DNA of 9,016 bases, taken from contig DIZZ01000192.1 in the NCBI GenBank assembly GCA_002428045.1, positions 15,310-24,325 on the forward strand, written 5' to 3'. Position 1 is the stretch's first letter; each line of letters starts with the position of its first letter. This document shows positions 6,064 through 9,016 of the stretch, piece after piece. This DNA is from Verrucomicrobia bacterium UBA6015. GTDB lineage: Bacteria > Verrucomicrobiota > Kiritimatiellia > UBA8416. The notes under the pieces were generated by a model that worked only from the letters and a program-made list of their open reading frames with translations, was not told the origin of the DNA and ran no database searches. A program made the translations under genes and the position numbers.

Positions 6064-7449
6064 TCACTCCTCGATAGCAATACCGTACTCGGCGATCTTG
6101 CGGTGCAGGGAGCTGCGGTGTACCTTCAGGATATCTGCCGCCTTTCCGCGGTGGCCGTTGACCTCGCGCAAGACCTTCTCAATCAGGCGTTTCTCGTTTT
6201 CAGCCAAGCTCATCGGCGCGTCTTCCTCCGCATTCGCTCCGGGCACTGCAGCAGGTGCCGCCGCCGGGCGCAACGGCACGGGAATCCCCATGTCCTTGAC
6301 ATCGATAAGCGTCTCCGTGCAGAGGATGACCCCGCGCTCCACGGCATTTCGCAGTTCGCGGACATTTCCGGGCCAGGAGTAGTTGCAGAGCACCTCCATC
6401 GCTGCCGGGGTAAAACCACTGATTTTGCGACCGGCCGCCAGTTTGCACTGCTGCAGGCATTGCGCAGCCAGCATAGGGATACTTTCGGGATGCTCACGCA
6501 GCGGGGGGAGGGTGAGCGGGAAGACGGATAGCCGATAGTAAAGGTCTTCGCGGAAAATGCCGTCCCTCACCAGTTTTTGCAGATCCCGGCAGGTGGCGGC
6601 CACGATCCGTATATCCACATGGGTCACACGGCTGCCACCGACCCGGCGGAACTGTTTGTCCTCGATCACCTTGAGCAGCTTGGCCTGGAGCGCAGGCTCC
6701 ATGTCCCCGATCTCGTCAAGAAAGACGGTGCCACCATCGGCTATCTCCAGCAGCCCCGGTTTGCTGTTCTTGGCATCGGTAAAGGCACCCTTCTCGTAGC
6801 CGAAAACCTCGCTCTCCATCAAGGGTCCCGGAATGGCGGAACAGTTGACGTCCACAAAGGGCTTGTCGGCCCGGGTGCTCAGGCGGTGGATGGCGGAGGC
6901 CATCATGCCTTTGCCGGTGCCGCTCTCGCCCAGCAGCAGGACCGTGGTGTCGGGGAATTCGGCAATCCGCTGCACCTTGGTGAAAAGCTCGCGCAGTGCC
7001 CCGCCGCCGATCATGTTGTCAAGCCGCCAGACGTCTCCGCTGGCATTGGTAGCGGAGAGCCGGGAGAGCCCCTCGACCCGCTCCTGCATGGTGACGGCCT
7101 GCTCCACGTTACGGAGGATCTTTTCAAGCTGCTCGGCGGCATAAGGCTTTGGCAGATAGTCATAGGCCCCCGTGCGAATGGCCTGTACAGCGGAGGCAAC
7201 ATCGGCCTGGCCGGTGACAAATACGACATAGGCCCCCTTTGCCTGTTCATGCAGTTCCTCCAGGAAATGCATGCTGTCGCCGTCGGGCAGTCCCCGGTCC
7301 AGGAAAATCAGATGGAATTGTCCATCGGCCAGCCTCGACCGTGCATCGGTCAGCGAATCACAGGCCTTGACGGAATGTCCCTTGCGTTTGAGCAGGTCGA
7401 ACATCGCCTTGCGCTGGAGCTCGTCATCCTCGACGATCAGGATATCCAT
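6064..7449 (-). CDS. NtrC-family sigma-54 activator response regulator (complete)
   Basis: DNA-binding, ATP-driven activator of sigma-54 RNA polymerase, 461 residues, the usual family length. Receiver (1-118): Asp8-Asp9, phospho-acceptor Asp51 in IFLDRGLPDG, Thr79, Lys101. AAA+ domain (about 145-385): Walker A GESGTGKG (174-181), the sigma-54-contacting loop GAFTDA (221-226, Asp in place of the second Gly of GAFTGA), Walker B VFLDEIGD (242-249), arginine-finger region FREDLYYRL (299-307), sensor II WPGNVRELRN (359-368). A Pro/Ala-rich linker (393-405) leads to a Fis-type HTH (about 430-455, NGHRGKAADILKVHRSSLHRKI). The ATG at 7449 shares one base with the kinase stop (TGATG) and has AAAGGAG nine bases upstream. 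A frame reaching 7566 only adds shadow sequence. The sigma-54 promoter lies 30 bases past its stop, so this is the likeliest activator of the LysM operon. Confidence 0.96.
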   Translation of the reverse strand: MDILIVEDDELQRKAMFDLLKRKGHSVKACDSLTDARSRLADGQFHLIFLDRGLPDGDSMHFLEELHEQAKGAYVVFVTGQADVASAVQAIRTGAYDYLPKPYAAEQLEKILRNVEQAVTMQERVEGLSRLSATNASGDVWRLDNMIGGGALRELFTKVQRIAEFPDTTVLLLGESGTGKGMMASAIHRLSTRADKPFVDVNCSAIPGPLMESEVFGYEKGAFTDAKNSKPGLLEIADGGTVFLDEIGDMEPALQAKLLKVIEDKQFRRVGGSRVTHVDIRIVAATCRDLQKLVRDGIFREDLYYRLSVFPLTLPPLREHPESIPMLAAQCLQQCKLAAGRKISGFTPAAMEVLCNYSWPGNVRELRNAVERGVILCTETLIDVKDMGIPVPLRPAAAPAAVPGANAEEDAPMSLAENEKRLIEKVLREVNGHRGKAADILKVHRSSLHRKIAEYGIAIEE

Positions 7450-8150
7450 CAGCAATCGCTCCTTTCGTTCGTATCCGTTGCCTTGGCGCAGGTCAGTGCA
7501 ACTGTCCATTCCGTGGCATTGGAGACCGGAGGCTTGGCCAGGCAGTCCCCGCCTGCCCGTTGACAATGGCGGCGTGCCAGGCTCAGGCCGAGTCCAAGGT
7601 GCTTGGGCTTGGTGGTGAAGAAGGGCAGGAAGGCCTGCTCTCGGTTGGCGTCGGGGACGCCGTTGCCGGTATCGGAAACCGTCCAGCCGATCTGCTGCCC
7701 CTCCGGTTTCAGGGCGATACCGACAATCCCGCGGGGAGCCGCCTCGCAGGCATTTACCAGGACTTCACGCAGGGCCATGGTCATGACATCCGGCACCATC
7801 CCGTCGCCATCGATCCGCTGGCGGACCTCCACATTCGGAAAGCGCCGGTTGATTTCAGAGACAAGCCGGGCGGTGATCATCGTGGCCGATTCGGCCGGGG
7901 TGGTGGCGGATGACGGATCGGCCCAGAACAGGCTCAGCCGGTTGGCGATATCGCTCAATCCTTCGCATTCCCGCAGCATCAGCGGGAAATATTCCCGCAG
8001 GCCATCCGGGATCGCGGTGCCAGCCTCCTCGTCGATCAGGGTCACCGCCCCGCGGATACCCGCGGCAATATTACGCAACCGATGCCGCAATACATGCGAC
8101 ATCCGCTGCATATCATCATTGCCAAGCTCGATTGGTAAAGTTGGATTCAT
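7449..8150 (-). CDS. Compact cytoplasmic histidine kinase without an input domain
   Basis: Kinase of only 233 residues, coupled by a 1-base overlap to the sigma-54 activator gene and so its probable phosphodonor. It has no membrane segment and no PAS, GAF or receiver domain. It starts almost directly with the dimerisation helix. The phospho-acceptor is probably His23 in VLRHRLRNIAAGI (His19 is the alternative); the H box reads HRLRN with Ile-Ala where most kinases have Pro-Leu. The HATPase domain (about 95-222) is intact: N box Asn133 (EVLVNACEA), G1 DTGNGVP (160-166), F box FLPFFTTKP (174-182), G2 LGLGLSLA. The signal must come from a partner protein or the short N-terminus. ATG 8150 has no Shine-Dalgarno upstream; it follows the promoter -10 hexamer by eight bases. 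ATG 8111 is a weaker alternative. Confidence 0.9.
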   Translation of the reverse strand: MNPTLPIELGNDDMQRMSHVLRHRLRNIAAGIRGAVTLIDEEAGTAIPDGLREYFPLMLRECEGLSDIANRLSLFWADPSSATTPAESATMITARLVSEINRRFPNVEVRQRIDGDGMVPDVMTMALREVLVNACEAAPRGIVGIALKPEGQQIGWTVSDTGNGVPDANREQAFLPFFTTKPKHLGLGLSLARRHCQRAGGDCLAKPPVSNATEWTVALTCAKATDTNERSDC

Positions 8151-8158
8151 GGCACTGT

Positions 8159-8187
8159 TTCATACAAGCGCCCCGCCTGACTGTCAA
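8159..8187 (-). promoter_or_regulatory. Sigma-70-type promoter for the kinase/activator pair, likely leaderless
   Basis: On the minus strand TTGACA (8187-8182), a 17-base spacer and TATGAA (8164-8159): a perfect -35, ideal spacing and a good -10. Eight bases (ACAGTGCC) separate the -10 from ATG 8150, so transcription should begin within a base or two of the start codon. No ribosome-binding sequence is present, consistent with a leaderless transcript. Confidence 0.75.
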
Positions 8188-8212
8188 GCCTTTATGCGGA
8201 AGCGCAGTAATG

Positions 8213-8229
8213 GGGTGCAGGACAGGAAA
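8213..8229 (+). repeat. Terminal inverted repeat of the insertion-sequence remnant (transposase 3' side)
   Basis: GGGTGCAGGACAGGAAA on the plus strand. It is the exact reverse complement of 8602-8618, and the match stops at both outer edges. Confidence 0.88.
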
Positions 8230-8247
8230 GCTAAATAAATTAAGGAG

Positions 8248-8559
8248 CTATGCTGCATATTTGTATTTCCAGTAATCATCGAAGAGGTTTCCAAGCACAG
8301 CTCAGCGAATTGACAGAACGTTTTGCGCGCCCTTTACATGCCAGAACATACCTGACTGTTTCGCCCGTTTGCCGACGACGGTTTTGCAGCCCGCCTCGAT
8401 ACCCCCCGAGCCGACGAAGTACCCCGCCTTGCGGAACGTGGCGTATAGCATTCGATCGCGGTTGTTAATGAAGTAGTTGAGCGCCTTGAGTATTTCATCC
8501 TTTTTGGCGGGGCAAGCAGTCGTCAGTTCGGAGACTACCTTGACGAAGTTTATATACAA
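8248..8559 (-). pseudogene. ISKra4-family transposase, C-terminal remnant with in-frame TGA
   Basis: Reading from TTG 8559, about 85 codons translate to a recognisable ISKra4 transposase C-terminus: ALNYFINNRDRMLYATFRKA, then FVGSGGIEAGCKTVVGKRAK, then QSGMFWHVKGAQNVLSIR. The GSGxxEAGCK block is the hallmark of the family and, as I recall, carries the catalytic Glu. The frame meets TGA at 8304-8302, but past it the same frame continues with AVLGNLFDDYWKYKYAA and stops at TAG 8250-8248. That tail resembles the normal end of these enzymes, so TGA looks like a nonsense change in a position often held by Cys. The catalytic N-terminal part is absent. Non-functional as a transposase; it might still be transcribed from the element's own end. 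Confidence 0.85.
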
Positions 8560-8588
8560 TTATAGCGCGAAAAAAATCTTGTCCACAA
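8559..8588 (-). promoter_or_regulatory. Candidate promoter inside the insertion-sequence end
   Basis: A perfect TATAAT lies at 8564-8559 on the minus strand. Candidate -35 boxes are TTGTGG (8588-8583, 18-base spacer) or TGGACA (8585-8580, 15-base spacer). It probably drove the original transposase gene and now points through the remnant toward the kinase gene. Confidence 0.4.
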
Positions 8589-8601
8589 CAAAATTTGTAA
8601 T

Positions 8602-8618
8602 TTTCCTGTCCTGCACCC
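8602..8618 (-). repeat. Terminal inverted repeat of the insertion-sequence remnant (transposase 5' side)
   Basis: Reads GGGTGCAGGACAGGAAA on the minus strand, identical to the other end at 8213-8229 in opposite orientation. Confidence 0.88.
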
Positions 8619-8967
8619 AGAACGACGGCTGATGCTCGGATTGATTCGGTCTCCCCTTCGTCGGATGTTTTTCGGTGATCGGTGAACATAAAACGCGAAC
8701 GGCGACGACTGCGGATTACGGGGTGGCTTCATTCTCGACGAGCGTTGTCGTCGACCGGAAATATAGAAGGAGCAGAACTCCGTCAAAATTCGATTAGGTT
8801 CCTCCCCTTTTTTCCTCACCGCCGGGTTGCTGGAGTCCTAGCCACACTTGTACCCACTTTGTACCCAACTCCCGATGTTGCTGTTTGCGGGGCGGATATG
8901 TAGGATTTCCCTTTAAGCGGTTTTGTGCCTTTTTGCGAATGCTTAGTTCAGGCGGGAGGAATTCATT
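8619..8967. other. 349-base stretch without a recognisable gene
   Basis: Only short, unconvincing open frames occur on either strand (73 aa on plus from 8682; up to 89 aa on minus). They have Arg-rich, shadow-like composition and nothing I recognise. The one visible structure is a pair of TTGTACCCA repeats at 8848-8856 and 8859-8867. The stretch lies between the insertion-sequence remnant and the divergent gene at 8968, and must carry that gene's promoter, which I could not identify with confidence. Confidence 0.6.
8848..8867. repeat. Two TTGTACCCA direct repeats spaced 11 bases apart
   Basis: TTGTACCCA at 8848-8856 and again at 8859-8867, start to start 11 bases, about one helical turn. This could be a tandem binding site or a relic; no function is shown. 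Confidence 0.5.
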
Positions 8968-9016
8968 ATGTTGTCAGTGATACGCACGGTTTTTGTCCTA
9001 ATGGTGTTGCTAGCAG
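8968..9016 (+). CDS. Start of a gene with a hydrophobic N-terminus, cut by window end
   Basis: Sixteen codons are visible: MLSVIRTVFVLMVLLA, an Arg followed by a hydrophobic run, typical of a signal peptide or first membrane helix. GGGAGGA ends eight bases or so before the ATG, a strong ribosome-binding site. It is the only plus-strand gene I support and is divergent from everything else here, so it belongs to another transcription unit. Function cannot be judged. Confidence 0.6.
   Translation, partial: MLSVIRTVFVLMVLLA

Larger units (their letters stand above)
8213..8618 (-). mobile_element. Internally deleted ISKra4-like insertion sequence (406 bp)
   Basis: Bounded by perfect 17-bp inverted repeats and containing only the 3' end of a transposase gene read on the minus strand. 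A full ISKra4-family element is well over 1 kb, so most of the transposase gene has been lost while both ends remain. Such derivatives resemble MITEs and can be mobilised by an intact copy elsewhere. The interior is visibly more AT-rich than the neighbouring kinase genes. I see no convincing target-site duplication (flanks …AGTAATG and AGAACGA…). It sits 25 bases upstream of the kinase promoter. Confidence 0.82.

Noticed and set aside
6577..7563. 328-codon open frame on the plus strand
   Set aside because: It lies wholly antisense to the sigma-54 activator gene, whose domains are unmistakable. The frame is a GC-driven shadow with no recognisable motif.
7450..7566. 39-codon N-terminal extension of the complete activator
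   Set aside because: It reads through the kinase C-terminus in another frame; the receiver domain starts exactly at ATG 7449 with AAAGGAG upstream.
8213..8618. CRISPR or tandem-repeat array
   Set aside because: The only repeated units are the two inverted 17-bp ends; there is no spaced direct-repeat series.
8905..8960. Sigma-54 promoter for the plus-strand gene
   Set aside because: TGTGCC…TTTTTGCG looks similar, but the GG/GC distance is wrong by two bases and the -24 GG is missing.

Overview
The window is a GC-rich bacterial segment, almost entirely coding on the minus strand, and built around signal transduction. It holds two histidine kinase / NtrC-type response regulator pairs that flank a cell-envelope gene set. 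Sigma-54 signalling, a LysM protein with a signal peptide and a membrane-anchored TPR-like protein point to a Gram-negative bacterium. The remnant of an ISKra4-like insertion sequence and the protein style would fit the Planctomycetes-Verrucomicrobia-Lentisphaerae/Kiritimatiellae group or a deltaproteobacterium, but the lineage cannot be fixed from this sequence.

Layout, in the direction of transcription (high to low coordinates). At 8968-9016 (+) a new gene begins and runs off the right edge. Positions 8619-8967 hold no recognisable gene. Positions 8213-8618 are a 406-bp internally deleted insertion sequence with perfect 17-bp inverted ends, carrying the 3' end of an ISKra4-family transposase with an in-frame TGA. 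Just beyond it is a strong sigma-70-type promoter (8159-8187) placed so close to the next start codon that the mRNA should be leaderless or nearly so. It drives a compact sensorless histidine kinase (7449-8150) and, overlapping it by 1 base, a complete sigma-54 activator response regulator (6064-7449).

Next is a 105-base gap with a near-consensus sigma-54 promoter (6019-6034) and a perfect 7+7 dyad over the predicted transcription start. It heads a tightly packed six-gene operon: a secreted LysM/coiled-coil protein with Pro-rich repeats (5188-5958), a receiver protein with a probable STAS output domain (4416-5198), a 750-residue membrane-anchored helical-repeat protein (2162-4414), a 99-residue helical protein (1851-2150), a cytoplasmic PAS histidine kinase (542-1840), and a second NtrC-type regulator (1-545, cut by the left edge at its Walker A motif).

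Proposed logic (inference): the upstream kinase/activator pair switches on the sigma-54 promoter. The operon then makes a peptidoglycan-binding periplasmic protein, an inner-membrane TPR-like scaffold, a phospho-regulated STAS protein, and a second kinase/activator pair that can feed back on the same promoter or pass the signal to other sigma-54 promoters. The combination LysM + receiver-STAS + membrane TPR + small helical protein between two sigma-54 two-component systems is not one I recognise as a named system.
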